DNA of 64,000 nt. Origin: Blattamonas nauphoetae (Eukaryota > Preaxostyla > Oxymonadida). The notes under the pieces were generated by a model. That model saw only the letters and a program-made list of their open reading frames with translations, was not told the origin of the DNA and did not search any database. Both the position numbers and the translations under genes were made by a program. The DNA lies in contig JARBJD010000012.1 in the NCBI GenBank assembly GCA_033064195.1, positions 434,001-498,000 of the forward strand, written 5' to 3'. Below are positions 1-11,636 of the stretch, piece after piece (position 1 is the first letter of the stretch; the number at the start of each line of letters is the position of its first letter).

Positions 1-1668
1 CCAGCTGAACTAAACCTGGCCAGTAGCGATTTTGATATCTCTATTTACGATGATAAAACTCGTCGAAGTTTAAACGGTCTCATATTGTAATATGTTCAAT
101 CCAATTCAGGTTGTCGAGTCACTGATACAATTCTTATGTATCCAGAAAACAAGACAACTTTTCAGGAAGCGCTACGACTCATTAAATTATGGGCAAGAAG
201 GCGAGGAGTCTATGCCAATGTCTACGGCTATCTGGGAGGAGTGTCTTGGGCTATCCTCGTCGCTATGATTACAATTAAGCTGCCAACCGTGGCCTCATCG
301 TTTGCTGTCCTTTTTCTTCACTCTCTTCAGCGTTCTAGTTTCAGAATTTTTCCAGCTCTATTCTTCACCCCAAATTTGGAAAACACAAATATCGCTCAAC
401 GGAACTCAACTCCCTAAGAATCAGGTCTTCTTTTGTCCATTTCTCTTCACAGCTTTCATTCCATCTTAGAATAAAGAAGAACCAATGATTGTTCCAACAC
501 CATGCTATCCCCCCATGAACTCTACGCACAATGTAAGCAAATCCACCATGGCGGTTCTTCAAAAAGAGTTTAGCCGCGGATGGGACATTATTCAGAATGT
601 TTTGAAGGGGTTTCTCTCTCTTCTCATTTTCATCTGATATAGAGATGATGAGTGGTCCACACTCGTAGAACCAAGCCCATTCTTTACAGAATACTCGACG
701 TATCTCCAACTTACCTATTATGCCCCTTCAGAGGAAATCCTGAAACAATGGTATGACAGGCTTTGCTTCCATCATTTCATCCAATTTTCGAATTGTCTCG
801 TCTCTGAAGGATCGGTTTCGGAGAGAGTCGTCTTCACTATCTCGTGAATCGGATGGAAGAAATGGAAGAATTTGAGCTGGTCCATCCGTTCCCGATGATG
901 TTCAAGCACGACGAGTACGACGAAGAGTTTGGGGAAGAAATCAAAGTAAAACGAGAAGCGAAACTCACAGCAGAGGACATCCTGAACAAAGACACGTCTG
1001 GTGATTTCGACGATGATTCGGACGAGGAGGAGGAGAACGAGAAAAGCGAGATGAAGAAAGACGAAGCAGGCGATGACAGTGCAGACCGGCACAAACCAAC
1101 AGAAGAACCCACACGTGAGAGCAACAAGTTCTGTGGATCAGCGTTTATTGGGTTGAAGTTTGCGACGATCCAAGTGCCAGAGGGATTCGCGGCTCGGATT
1201 GACCTCACAACGACCATCAACGATTGGCTCGCCGACTTTGCGTTCACCGAATACACAGACGAGATGCTCTTCGCTCCAACCATCCTGAAACGGAATGAAA
1301 TTCCTCCTTTTGTGTTTGAGCAGCTGTCGCAGTACTATCCACCACAGCCACACCCTCCTCGCGAGAAGCGAGCAAAGAAGCGTGTCCTCACCACTGACTT
1401 CCTCCCACAACTGCCGCAAATCGCATTGCTGAATCCGAAGCAGGGGCAGGACGAGAACGAGGGGGAGAAGAGGATCCGGCCGCAGAGTGCGTTTGGTGAG
1501 CAGGCTGATGTGTTTGACCGAACGATGATTCCTTCGCTCTTCCGGAGGCCCACAATTCTTTCGAAGTCTCTGATCGTTTCAGCGAAGAAACATAACGAAA
1601 TGAAATTGTTCAAGCCACTGAAGCCTCTTCGTTTGTATCCTGAGATTAGAATCACTTCGGATGAATAA
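1..1668 (+). CDS. PAP: Poly(A) polymerase, 5' end outside window
   Basis: Nuclear poly(A) polymerase, which adds the poly(A) tail to cleaved pre-mRNA. The visible part begins inside the nucleotidyltransferase/central region. The RRSLNG..CRVTDTIL stretch and IKLWARRRGVYANVYGYLGGVSWA match the central domain signature of eukaryotic PAPs. A later segment (MIVPTPCYPPMNSTHNVSKST) matches the conserved 'MPIITPAYP...THNV' motif. The C-terminal RNA-binding domain (FIGLKFA..., IDLTTTINDW) follows. Hand-spliced exons are 1-76, 110-299, 331-424, 470-610, 644-750 and 810-1668. Introns are 31-59 bp, all GT-AG, and the joined length stays in frame to the TAA at 1666-1668. The stretch around residues 300-340 is very acidic (DDDSDEEEENE). 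The catalytic Asp residues must lie upstream of the window. Family assignment is strong. Confidence 0.93.
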
Positions 1669-1810
1669 CTTCTCTTGCATTCTCTCTCATCTTTACATAT
1701 GTTGCTTCAAATTGGATTTACAATGTGTTCATTACATTGCGATTTTCTGATGCCTGCATTTCGAGGGGTTTTCGAGGTTTCGATCTGATCTTGGCCATGA
1801 CAAACATTTT

Positions 1811-3011
1811 ATGTCCACTTCGAAAGTTGAAGAGAAGTTTATCGACACACTCATAACCTTTGAAAATACGAAACAGGAGCAAGATGCTATCATCAACGCA
1901 AAAATGGCAGAATTGGATGAGCTCAAACAGTCAATAGAAAAGCAGAAGAATGAACTTGAACGAGAAAGGAAAAGACTAGAATTGATACAAAATGACAATG
2001 AAACTCAACAACTTGTATACATTTTCCTGACATATGTTGATCTCTTCTCGTTCAGGATGACCAAGCCATTGAGTTGAACGTTGGTGGCGTCATTTTTTGT
2101 ACTCAGTTGAAGACTCTCCGACGGTTTGACTTTTTTTGCATTACTTTTTCTCTTTTTCAAGATTTGAGAGCTCTATGTTGTTCAGGATGTTCTCGTATGA
2201 TTCTTTCATGTCAACTCTGAGATTTGTTGTCTTCTAGTGGGTCACATTTACTGCCTCGTGACAAACAAGGTCGTATTTTCATCGACAGAAATCCAAGGAT
2301 GTTCGAACTTCTTCTTGAATACATGAGAACAGGTATTTCTCTCATCATCCTTTCACTCACACTTCTATCAAGGACATCTCCCATTGTCTTTCCGGAATTC
2401 GAGCGACGAAAAATCATTCCAAACTGAACTTGATTACTTCGCGCTCAGTCCCCAAACTGTGCATTTCAACTCGGCATGGAATAGCCAGCTCAAATCCAAT
2501 GGACTCAAGGTCAGTGAGGATGGAAAAACCGTTGAGGTTGTCGGAGATGATGGTGATCACACAGTCATCATTGGAGACAATAAGATCACACATGGAACAA
2601 TTACCGTCAGTGTCAAAGTCAGCATCCCCCGCCCGAACAGGTACTCGTTTGGTGTCCTTCCAGATATTCCCACCCACTTCAATAGAGGGTTCGGGTATAA
2701 GAATGGATTATTGGGTTGGGGTCTACACGATCATCAGAGCAATCTAGGCATCTATTGTCAGACACAACTTGTCGCTCCATCCACCCTTGGTTACTCCACA
2801 AACGATGTGGTACGTGACTTACACACATATTTTATCTTCATTATGTTATTTCTAGGTTACTTTGACTGTTGATGTCGACAGGGGCAATCTCACATTCAAA
2901 GTCAATGGTATCCGTTGTGCTGAGCTGCTCTCGTGTGAAATGATAAAACTCGGTGTTTACATTGGTGCAACTCTATTCAATCACGGTGCAACGTGGAGCA
3001 TAGTCCCGTAG
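1811..3011 (+). CDS. Coiled-coil / BTB (KCTD-T1 type) / SPRY domain protein
   Basis: Predicted 327-residue protein joining three modules. Residues about 1-70 are a charged coiled coil. Residues about 70-165 are a BTB/T1 domain of the KCTD/potassium-channel tetramerisation type, shown by LNVGGVIF, TLRRMFS, DKQGRIFIDRNPRMFELLLEYMRTG and a closing ELDYFAL. The rest is a SPRY/B30.2-like domain (KITHGTITVSVKV, YSFGVLPD, GNLTFKVNG, LGVYIGATLFNHGATWSIVP). Exons 1811-2014, 2056-2123, 2186-2209, 2238-2332, 2373-2809 and 2856-3011 join in frame; one exon is 24 nt and one intron 28 bp. BTB/T1 domains oligomerise and often serve as Cullin-3 adaptors, so a ubiquitin-ligase adaptor role is plausible but is inference. 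The ATG at 1811 opens the coiled coil directly. Confidence 0.85.
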
Positions 3012-3251
3012 ATTGTCCATTTTGGATACCCATATCTTGTTTTGAAACTCTTGCATGATCTCTTTTGAAAATACTGATGTTTTGGGCAGAATCATGATGA
3101 TATCATTCAAATACATGAAAAATGTGTTCGGTCATAGGAGTAAATGTTCATAGAAGACCAAGGGAACAAGTGAAGGAGATTGTTACGATTGCTTGAATGA
3201 TGTCTGTGACTGATCAACGATATAAAGTGGATGGATGCCAGATATCATGAT

Positions 3252-4196
3252 TCATGGTTGAACGAACACTCCTATGGCAGAAGGAATGAAGTAATGTTTG
3301 TCATCTGCATGGATGATGCAGTTGTTGAGACTGAAGCTGTACTTGTTCTGCTGTCTCCGATGGCTGGAGTACGTCGAGAACATGACGTTGTCCGTCTCGA
3401 TGTGTGGTCGGATCAGGTCGGATATGTCCACATCACTGTCAGAGTCACTCAATTCATCTTTCAAATCTGGTTTTTCTTCGTCGTCAAGAGGTGGAGACGG
3501 TTGACGTTGGACAGGGACTTGTGGAGGTGGTGGAGGAGATGGCTGGAGCGATTGAATGGGTAAATTGGGCTGAGAGGGTGGAGAAAGATGAGGAAGAGAA
3601 CTGCCCTCGTCTTTAACTGTTCGTGAAACGATTGGTTTTTCTTCAAGTGGTGGCGTGATCGCAGCTTGGGGAGATGGACTTAGATTTTTGTCCTGTTCAC
3701 GTTTCTTGGAGAGGAGGAGTTTGACTTGCTCTGCTGTCAATTTAAGTCCTCCCACTTCATACAGTTTTTCAGTCGATGGTTCTGCTGGTTGTTGGGCTGG
3801 TGCAGATTGTGGAGAGGAAGAAATTGATTCAGGTGTGACAGAAGAGATTGGAGGACGATGTGAGGGAGGTTGTGGTAATGGTTCTTCCGGTTGGTTGGCA
3901 TATAAATGGAGAATTGGATGCTGGGATTGTTGAGCCTTTTCTTCAGTTGTACGAGCTATGGCTGCTTGTTTTTCAATTTCATCAAGAAATGAAGATCTAA
4001 ATTCACCACCAAGAGGAGGTACATAGTTTGGAAGAACACCCACTTCCGACAAACGCGAGCGCCAGTTATCAGCAAATCGATTCGTTAATGTTTCACCATT
4101 TGGTACATTCTGGCATAGTTCCTCAGAAAATGCATTAACAGTTTCGTTAATGATATCTTCAAAGAGTGACTTACAGAGTGTATTGAAATAGGACAT
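3252..4196 (-). CDS. Transcription initiation factor TFIIA large (alpha/beta) subunit
   Basis: 314-residue single-exon gene. TFIIA stabilises TBP on promoter DNA. The N-terminus (LCKSLFEDIINETVNAFSEEL, then NRFADNWRSRLSEVGVLP) matches the helical four-helix-bundle part of the TFIIA alpha chain. The middle (about residues 80-240) is Pro/Ser/Gln-rich linker, as in TFIIA alpha/beta of animals and fungi. The C-terminus has the acidic run DELSDSDSDVDISD followed by a beta-barrel segment (DNVMFSTYSSHRRQQNKYSFSLNNC...), which matches the 'NVVVCQYDKI.R.KNKWK..LKDGI' region that binds TBP-DNA. The start ATG lies 54 bp from the start of the divergent FAM50 gene, so both probably share one promoter region. 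The tail ends in SAIGVFVQP rather than the usual KA.GEAEW; a missed terminal exon is possible. Confidence 0.88.
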   Translation of the reverse strand: MSYFNTLCKSLFEDIINETVNAFSEELCQNVPNGETLTNRFADNWRSRLSEVGVLPNYVPPLGGEFRSSFLDEIEKQAAIARTTEEKAQQSQHPILHLYANQPEEPLPQPPSHRPPISSVTPESISSSPQSAPAQQPAEPSTEKLYEVGGLKLTAEQVKLLLSKKREQDKNLSPSPQAAITPPLEEKPIVSRTVKDEGSSLPHLSPPSQPNLPIQSLQPSPPPPPQVPVQRQPSPPLDDEEKPDLKDELSDSDSDVDISDLIRPHIETDNVMFSTYSSHRRQQNKYSFSLNNCIIHADDKHYFIPSAIGVFVQP

Positions 4197-4250
4197 TGAT
4201 TAAAAGAATCATGGTTTGATCAGATGACTCACTGAAAAACTGACGAATAC

Positions 4251-5517
4251 ATGAGCATTCCACTGAAAACTACAACAAAAACTGGAACTGGGGAAGCTGT
4301 CCCATCTAGCGGCCTCCAATTCAATGCCCTCTCGGGTCCAGGGTCATCTGGAGATGTCGACGTGATCCTCATGCTTACGAACAAGAGAAATGCTCAAATT
4401 CAGGTATAACCTCTATATTACGATCTATCAATCCCTTTTTGTCAAATGTCATCATCTGTCAATTTTCTAGGAATTTGAGATGAAGAAAAAGAAAATTGAA
4501 GCTGATACTCAAAAGTCTGTCCTTCTCAATGATCGTTTCACAACATATAACGAAGACCATGACGAACGTCTGCAAAAGTGTGTTTTTACCATCTCTTCCA
4601 TGTTTTGTTCGGTCAGGCACACATATGGCCTAATCACGCACAAACAGTTCAAAGAAACGCAGCAGCATCTCGCACAAGTGGAAGCCAATAAGGCTCTGAA
4701 CGAACAAATCGAAAAGAAGAAGATCCTCGAGAAAAGCCAGCAATCCCTCCGAAAATTGACCAATAAAAATAAACTCTCTTTTCACACTGATGAAGAGGAG
4801 GAAGATGAATCCGACGCTGCTGATGATTTTTTATTTCCAGAAATCACAAAACAGAAACGAACCCATTCGACAATCACCAAAGATCCGTCCTCCAAACTCG
4901 ACGTCCTCCCTGACGAACAGAAGGAGCTGGAACGAGCTGCCGAAATCGCTCGTCTCACACGAGAATACGACGAAACCGTTGCGAGAGAGAAGAAGGAGAG
5001 GATTGATGTGGTATACAGTCTGTGGGACGGGACGGGGCACAGACAAAGTATGGTTGTCACGAAAGGCACCACAATCGGCGAATTTCTGAACATGGCAATC
5101 CAAACAGACGAGGCGAGAAAGATGCGGTTTGCACGACACGGGACAGGCAACGACGTGTTGTTTGTGAAGGAGGACATCATCCTTCCACACAACATCAGCT
5201 TCCACGACCTCATCGCAACCAACGCTCGAGGGAAGAGCGGGCCTCTCTACAACTGGGGTGTGCATGAAGACGTGCGGATGCTCCACGATGCGCGTGTGGA
5301 GAAGGACGAGAGCCACGCTGCGAAGGTTGTGGAGAGACAGTGGTATGAGCACAACAAGCATATCTTCCCGATCAATCGGTGGGAGGAGTTCGATCCGAAG
5401 AAGAACTACGAGACGTACACTATCCACGACAAGCTGAAGGAGAAGCGGGAGAGGGAGAAGCAGGAGATGGCGGAAATAGAGCAGGAACAGCTCAGGATGA
5501 GGATTCTCGGGAAATGA
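4251..5517 (+). CDS. FAM50/XAP5 family nuclear protein
   Basis: 386-residue protein of the XAP5 (FAM50A/XCT) family, conserved nuclear proteins linked to spliceosome function and gene regulation. An N-terminal coiled region with basic runs leads to an acidic patch (DEEEEDESD). The C-terminal half is the conserved XAP5 domain: YSLWDGTGHR, VKEDIILPHNISFHDLI, NARGKSGPLYNWGVHEDVRM, EKDESHAAKVV, WYEHNKHIFPINRWEEFDP and YTIHDK. This order and spacing match the family closely. Exons are 4251-4403, 4471-4577 and 4617-5517 (1,161 nt, in frame). Without splicing, the ATG at 4480 would lose the first 60 or so residues. Diverges from the TFIIA gene. Confidence 0.93.
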
Positions 5518-5679
5518 GGACCATTCTTGCCGCTCTCACCTTCTCGCTCTTTATTTTCGAAACGTATCAAGTTCTATGCATTCTTACTTTTTGTTCTGCA
5601 CATTTCTTCCTCATTTCACAATGAATTTTGCGATTTCCTCTTCGCGACTTCTGACCCTTAACCTGAGAGAAATCCATCG

Positions 5680-6993
5680 ATGATCATTTTGGACGAAAAA
5701 TGCAAGGGTTTAGAGTCGATTCTCCGCCGTGCTCTCCTTCAGTATGTATTTTCACATTTCTTGGCATGTTCTCTCTCGATTTTGTCGTAAATTTGCTCGA
5801 AATTCTCCATCCCTCACTTCCACCTTCATTTGTCTCTAATAGATCAAATGAGAAGCACTCTGTTATGGACACTATCTTTGGTGATTTTGATGGATGCGAT
5901 ATCGAATTTTCTAAACAGGACACGCAATACACAGTTAAATTAATGTGGAAAGCTTGCGAGTTCTTCTTCCAGCACGGATCCAAAGAAATTATTGAAAAAG
6001 CTTTTGAAGGATATAGTGTGGAATTTGTTGACCAAGGTGTCGCTATCGGATTCAATTCAGAGCAACTCCCAGCTGACGAAAAGGGAAAGGGTTTGTCACA
6101 ATATCTTCTCCTCACAGGAATCATTATACTCTCTCTCAACCATCAATTTCAGAGGAGTTTATTGACAAGCTGTCGAAGATCAAGTATTATGTCTTCAGTG
6201 GACCTTTCCGTCAAATCATGAATGCCTCTCCAGAAGAAGTCAAACAACTCCCACCACTCCAACTTGAGGTTCGTCCTGGTGAATACGTCTGGATCATCCC
6301 GAAAGAGGACGGTTCCTTCCAGTGCGGTTTCTCACATACTGTCGCTGACAAGACTGACCTTCCAATTGCTCGAGTTGTTTATGCTGTTTGTCAATTAACT
6401 CTCTTCCTTCAAAACCATACTAAATCATTTCACAGCAATCTCTTATTTTTTCTTGGCAATCTGTTTCATTTTGACATCTTTCCTCCCATTATATTCCCTT
6501 CAACGACACGATTTCATCAACTTCACTTTCTATCCTTCAATCTATCAAACTTTACTTCCTCTCTCTCTTCCTCATTAGGAATTCAATGGTGTCCGTAGCA
6601 ATGCCCAGCTCAATGCTTGCCCTGGTGCTGTTTCATCTGAGAAAATCCCAGCCGATCTCTCCTCATTTGAATTCAGGGATGCTGGCATCAATGGGTACAT
6701 TATCTTCACTTTCCAGACTCGTCACTTCAAGACCGATGCTCTGAAGGAGAAGGCAATTGCTCAGCTCATGATGTTCCGTCCATACCTCGCTTACCACTTC
6801 AAGTGCACAAAGGCCTTCACTCACTACCGCATGCGTTCATTCCACACAGAACTCGTCCAGGTTCTCAACAGAGCCAAACCCGTTCTTGCGAAACCGAAGG
6901 GTTTGTCATTTTGTTTTCCATTATCGTCCTTTTTTCTTATTGACAACAGAGCTCCGTACAATCAGTGGAAAGACTGTGAAACAACGGTCTTAA
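5680..6993 (+). CDS. ARPC2: Arp2/3 complex subunit 2 (p34-Arc)
   Basis: 302 residues in five exons (5680-5741, 5843-6090, 6153-6385, 6579-6900, 6950-6993), almost exactly the size of animal ARPC2. ARPC2 and ARPC4 form the structural core of the Arp2/3 complex that branches actin filaments. Diagnostic segments are MIILDEKCKGLESIL at the N-terminus, FGDFDGCDIEFS, and the C-terminal block GYIIFTFQTRHFKTDALKEK, YLAYHFKCTKAFTHYRMR, VLNRAKP and ELRTISGKT. The family reads Y.HYHIKCSKAYIHTRMR and TITGKTF at those places. The 193-bp intron (6386-6578) is the longest in this gene. The last exon codes for only 14 residues plus stop. Its presence implies actin branching machinery in this cell. Confidence 0.93.
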
Positions 6994-7107
6994 TTATGTC
7001 CGATTCTGTGATTCATATTCTTGACTTCAAATTCCCCATCTCAATCATCCTCTTTCATTTTGACCCACACACTTTTTTACAATCTCTCACACGAACGAGT
7101 CCTTTTA

Positions 7108-9042
7108 ATGAATCCCCAGAATGTGCGTGCTTCGATGAGAGAACAACTGTTTCTCGAAGGTTTTCTTTTGTTACTCTTTCAATCGCAAATATTGCCGAAC
7201 AATCTTGTCTGACATCCTCTCTCAGATACGACACAAGATGATCTCGAATATGAAAAGAAAAATAGGATATCTCTTCAACGACGGCGATTTCGAAATGAAC
7301 AACTCTCGTTTGCCCGTCAAAGACAAAAACAACTTGTGCACTCGTCCAGTGAACTAAGCCCCCAACACGAAGTGTTATTATTGTCCCTACTCATCATTAC
7401 TCTATTCTAATCATTCATTTCATACTCATTAGGATGCACAAATCCAATTCTCTCTCACGCAACTCCAGTCAGACGATGGTCAGACAGTTCTGAATGCTCT
7501 TGTATCGCTCCAAAAAATCACATCACAAGGTTTTCAATCTTCCTTAGCAGCATTTGTTGCTTAGAATCGTTTAACAGATATGAAGCTATCGTAACACCTG
7601 GCATTCTCGACCTTTTTTTCCGAATTCTCCAATACGACAACAGAACACAATTTCTTGAAACTACTACTTGGATTCTCATTAATATTTCGTGTGCTCCACA
7701 GGATTTCTACCCTGTGTTTGAACAATCACAAATAGTCCCAGCTCTGGTCAAAACAGTGACATCAACAGAAGAAGTTGTCATTGCACAGAGTCTTTGGGCC
7801 CTCGGAAATTTCCTTTTGTTCAATGAGAATCTCCGTGATCAAGCTATGAAGAGCGGAATCTTACAGGCTCTCGATCCACTCTTATCACAACCTGTCGAAC
7901 AAAATCAGATTAACTTCAATTTAATCATCCTTCTCTATGTCCTGCGAGTGAAAATCCGTGACAGTGAAGATAAAGTTAAGACTATGCTCTCCGCTGCCTT
8001 TTTGGTTGAATCTATCAGTCTCCTGGACTCCTCTTCCACTCGCTACGCCTTGTCGAGTCTGGGGACTATCTGCGAGGATCCCTCGGCTAGAATACTGCTT
8101 TATCAGAGACCACAGACCATTACGAGAGTTTTTCAGATTACAAAGTCTGTTACTTCTTCGTTTTCAGTGTCACATAGCTCTCTCAATTTCCAGGATGCTG
8201 TCTCAGCCCTCCATGTCCTCAACACTCTCTCGATGGGAGACGACATTCAATTAGAATCGATGATGACAACGAAGAACCTTAAGTATCTGGACGTCACTCT
8301 CACCTCGCAAAACGTCGCTGTCGTTCGTGACTGTATTCTGATCATCGGAAACCTCGCTATGGGGAGTGACGTTCGCATTGACGCCATCATTCGCTCAACG
8401 CTCGTGCAGAGCATGCTGTCTGTTTGGAGGGGAAGCAGCATCGAACTCCGCCCAGCTATCGCAGGAGTCTTCACAATGCTTGTGTATGGCAAGCAACAGC
8501 ACATCCGCGCACTGCTGGACTACCCATTGATGGAGATCCTCTCCCCCACACTCACCTCCTCGGAATTCCCTCTCGCCCGCCAACTCGAAGCTATTCACCG
8601 CTGCCTTTCTGTTGCGAAGCACTCGTCGAAGATGGTTGCTGTCGACCATCAGGTGGAGGGCGGCTGGATGCAGCCCGAGGCCGAAGTTCCCATCATCCAA
8701 AAACTCCTCACCGACCTCGAACAGACTGGTGGGAAGGATCAGATTGAGCAGTTGCAAGGCCATCCAGACAAACGAGTGCAGATGCTCGCACGGATGATTG
8801 TGGAGGGGTTCTTCGGCGGCAATGAAGTGTTCGCTCAGTTTCTCGAACGCAACACTCAGCAAGCTTTGGGGACAGGCGGGTTTCTGTCTCTTTCTCAGAC
8901 TGGTCCCTCGTCTGGAGGAGGCCAGCCGGTCACTCAGCCATCGCCAGCAGGAACGCTGTTTGGTGGTGGGAATCCGTTTTCTGTTATGCCCCAACCAGGC
9001 AATCCGCTTCACACGCAGGGAGGGGTCAAGTACGGGCAGTGA
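7108..9042 (+). CDS. Importin subunit alpha
   Basis: 590-residue nuclear import receptor that binds classical NLS cargo and importin beta. Exon 1 (7108-7159) and exon 2 (7226-7371) encode an importin-beta-binding domain, with RISLQRRRFRNEQLSFARQRQ as its basic segment. Exons 7433-7529 and 7565-9042 encode tandem armadillo repeats, including ETTTWILINISCAP, VIAQSLWALGNFL and VRDCILIIGNLAMGSD, which carry the W..N asparagine-ladder positions that hold the NLS peptide. The C-terminus (residues about 520-590) is a Gly/Pro/Gln tail rich in GGG and PGNP. Total coding length of 1,773 nt closes in frame. Convergent with the TSG101-like gene, with about 290 bp between stops. Confidence 0.92.
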
Positions 9043-9335
9043 AGGACTCGTTGGGATGTGTTCACTGCTCAAATGTCCTGCTCTGTGTGGGGGATTGATT
9101 AACACTGGTTAGGCCGAGTTCTCTGAAACACAGGCGACCAACCGACACTCTGTCCGTGAAACGAGTTTACGGGATTTACCATTCTTTTATTTTTCTAATT
9201 TTTGACAATGGTTACACAGTAAACCCAAAGATATTTCAAAAGAAGTGATTTGCGATCTTTCACCAAAAGAAGAGAAACAAAGCTCGAAAAAAGACAGTAA
9301 ACAAGAGGAAATCAAGAGTGTAAAAACATGCACAT

Positions 9336-10546
9336 TCATTTCAAGGCTCGCTCGAACAGAGGGTCAGCGAGGCCTAAATTGAGCAGCTCAACCGTGTTCT
9401 GGAAGTTGGAGCGGCAGAGCTGACGATATTCCTGGAAGAGTGTTGAGGAAAGGGGCATACGACGAGGAGATCGTTGAGGTTCTGTTCGTCACATTGGACG
9501 TCGGAGAGGATCGCTGTTGTTGCTTGAAAGGCGCGGATGGACGACGAGAGCTTCACCATCTTTGCCTTGTTTGGTTCTTTGGGCATGAGCTGGGCACAAA
9601 TATCTCCGTTCTCATCAACAAGCGATGGATGCTCATCAATCCAATTCTGGATCTGCGGAACTCGGTCCTCAAAGAAGGATATTGAGCGTGTGAGATCGTC
9701 CTGGAGAAGTGAAAGGGAGATGGGTATACTGTAACGGCCTGTTTGGATTCAATATCCTTGTTCAGGTCAGAGATAAGGGGGGTACACACACGAAGGCATC
9801 TACAAAAGTAGTTAGGAGGGGAGGACAGACTGTTGGAGCGATTCTCTTTGTCGGTTGCATTCCGAGATGATAAACCCAACGTCTTCGTTCAACCGTCGGC
9901 CAATTTCCCCAGCAAGTTGTTTTCGAAGCGGATCAACAGGTGCAGGTGTAGGATTAGGAGTGAAGGCTTGTGTCATGCCGAGTTGATTAGCGGTTGATGG
10001 AGTGAGATAAGGAGGTTTGGGAAGACTGGATTGTTGTTGTCCTTGGGGTTTGGCGAACTAAATACATGAATAGTATGAAATGGAGATACCAATGGACTCT
10101 TTTGGGCGAATGCTTGGAGGAGGTGGTGGTAGATGGTTGGGAAATCAGTATTTGCAGTCCAATTCTGCAAAATGAGAAGATTTACAGTACCATCTGGATA
10201 CACATAAGGATGGCCGTTTGGTATGTACATGTTTGAAGTGGGAACAACTTTCAGGTGTGGAGGAGCGGAAGGGTAGTTGAAGGGGAATGTGAAGCGCATT
10301 GGGAAGTTATAAACTTGTCCACGAATCGGAGCCTGTATTAAACAATCTACAATCGCAGAAAAGTGAATTTGATCTGAAGATAGTTCTCAGATGAAGGAGA
10401 AGGAGACCTGGAGATCTTTCGAGAGAATATCCTGGGTGCTCGGCCTTCTGAGAGAGAAATTGGAGCGCCATTTGGATTGATTGGGGATAGGAAAATGATT
10501 GTTGGGGGATAAGTTGGTTGATTTGCTCAAATGTGTAACAATTCAT
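9336..10546 (-). CDS. TSG101/Vps23-like ESCRT-I subunit with UEV domain
   Basis: 351 residues in six exons (10408-10546, 10090-10373, 9831-10057, 9730-9799, 9461-9700, 9336-9431); the five introns are 29-34 bp. The N-terminal UEV domain is recognised by APIRGQVYNFPMRFTFPFNYPSAPP, then VPTSNMYIPNGHPYVYPDG and NLLILQNWT. This corresponds to 'PYRG..YNIPI..W....YP..PP', which binds ubiquitin and PTAP-type peptides. A Gln/Pro-rich linker follows. A helical region follows (RKQLAGEIGRRLNEDVGF, ..SFFEDRVPQIQNWIDE). The end (LLVEYRQLCRSNFQNTVELLN) is in the position of the 'steadiness box'. ESCRT-I sorts ubiquitinated membrane proteins into multivesicular bodies. The sequence is divergent, so Tsg101 orthology is likely rather than certain. 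Confidence 0.85.
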
Positions 10547-10609
10547 TTGTGTGACTCATGCCCACCATTTTTATTAATCTGGATTCCCCTTCGAACAGGG
10601 AAGACATAG

Positions 10610-11425
10610 ATGGCTTTTGGTCCAGGAATTGATCCAATATCTTTTGAGCAAGCATTTCAGAATCGTGATTCTCCCGCTGATGAACTTCCATCAGCGTCAA
10701 TCCTTAAAGAGTTTTTTCTCTTCTTACTTTCAAGATATTGATGTGTCGTAATCCTCAGTCCATACTTCAGATGGCCTTTGAAAGGTTTTCAGAACAAAAT
10801 GTCTGGTTCAACAATTTTTCATGGTTTCAGAAACTCTGAAACATCTGACTCTTCTTTCTATGAAAGTGTCATTGGTGAATCAAGATACAATGACCAAGTT
10901 TACATTACACTTTTTTCACCATTTTTGATGATTCCCTAGCATGTTCCATTCTATATATCTCTTGACAGAATGATAAAACAGTATCCAGAATTATTCTCTC
11001 AAAAGGAAAAAGAAAAACTAGAAGAGCCGGATCATGACATATTCCTTTCATTGGATGAGTCCCAATCAGATGCAATTAGTTCTACAGCTTCAAAAATGTT
11101 CAATCTCACCAATTCAGTTTGTCATCCAGTTTTTTCACTGTATCAGATGGTTAATTCTCTATTAGATCCTGAATCAAAGCAGTTTTGTGCGTTTACATTC
11201 ATTTTTCTCTTTTCAGGTCGGCAGGATCAAATGCCTTAGTTATCCAAGCCGCTCTTCAATCTGGCGTCTCAAGATCGTATGGAACGAAGTTTCGGTTCAT
11301 CATCACGTAGAATCATTAATCAAGCCCTGAGGCGACTGGATCAACTAAAAAATCGTATCAATGAAACTCCAGACGAAGACACCATGTTGGTGGATAACTC
11401 CGATGATGACAGCACACCGACCTGA
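10610..11425 (+). CDS. Unrecognised multi-exon protein, about 202 aa
   Basis: Proposed exons are 10610-10710, 10759-10897, 10940-11116, 11147-11186 and 11274-11425, which join in frame to a 202-residue product. The split at 11117-11146 (30 bp, a multiple of three) may be coding instead. The start MAFGPGIDPISFEQAF, a charged middle (SQKEKEKLEEPDHD) and the C-terminal helix RRIINQALRRLDQLKNRINE, followed by an acidic tail, are visible. I do not recognise the family. The ATG lies only 63 bp from the divergent TSG101-like start, which supports a real gene. The last intron (11187-11273) is the weakest join because several acceptors are possible there. Confidence 0.5.
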
Positions 11426-11636
11426 ACACGATTTGTTCACAACAGGAAGGGTGGGATAGGAGAAGGAGAGAGCGATACTTCTTTGCCGACTGATATGCTG
11501 TTTGAAGTTGTGTCTCGTCTGTAGACTGTTAACAACACTTTGTGTGAAAAACTCGGACCTTAATGATATATTTTCTACCAAACATGAAATTATGAATATG
11601 AAATGAACAAAGGAAGAAATTAGGAAATCAAGAGGA

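Noticed and set aside
1732-1998. Minus-strand open frame opposite the BTB/SPRY gene
   Set aside because: It is the antisense shadow of the coiled-coil exon and has low-complexity Ser/Phe composition.
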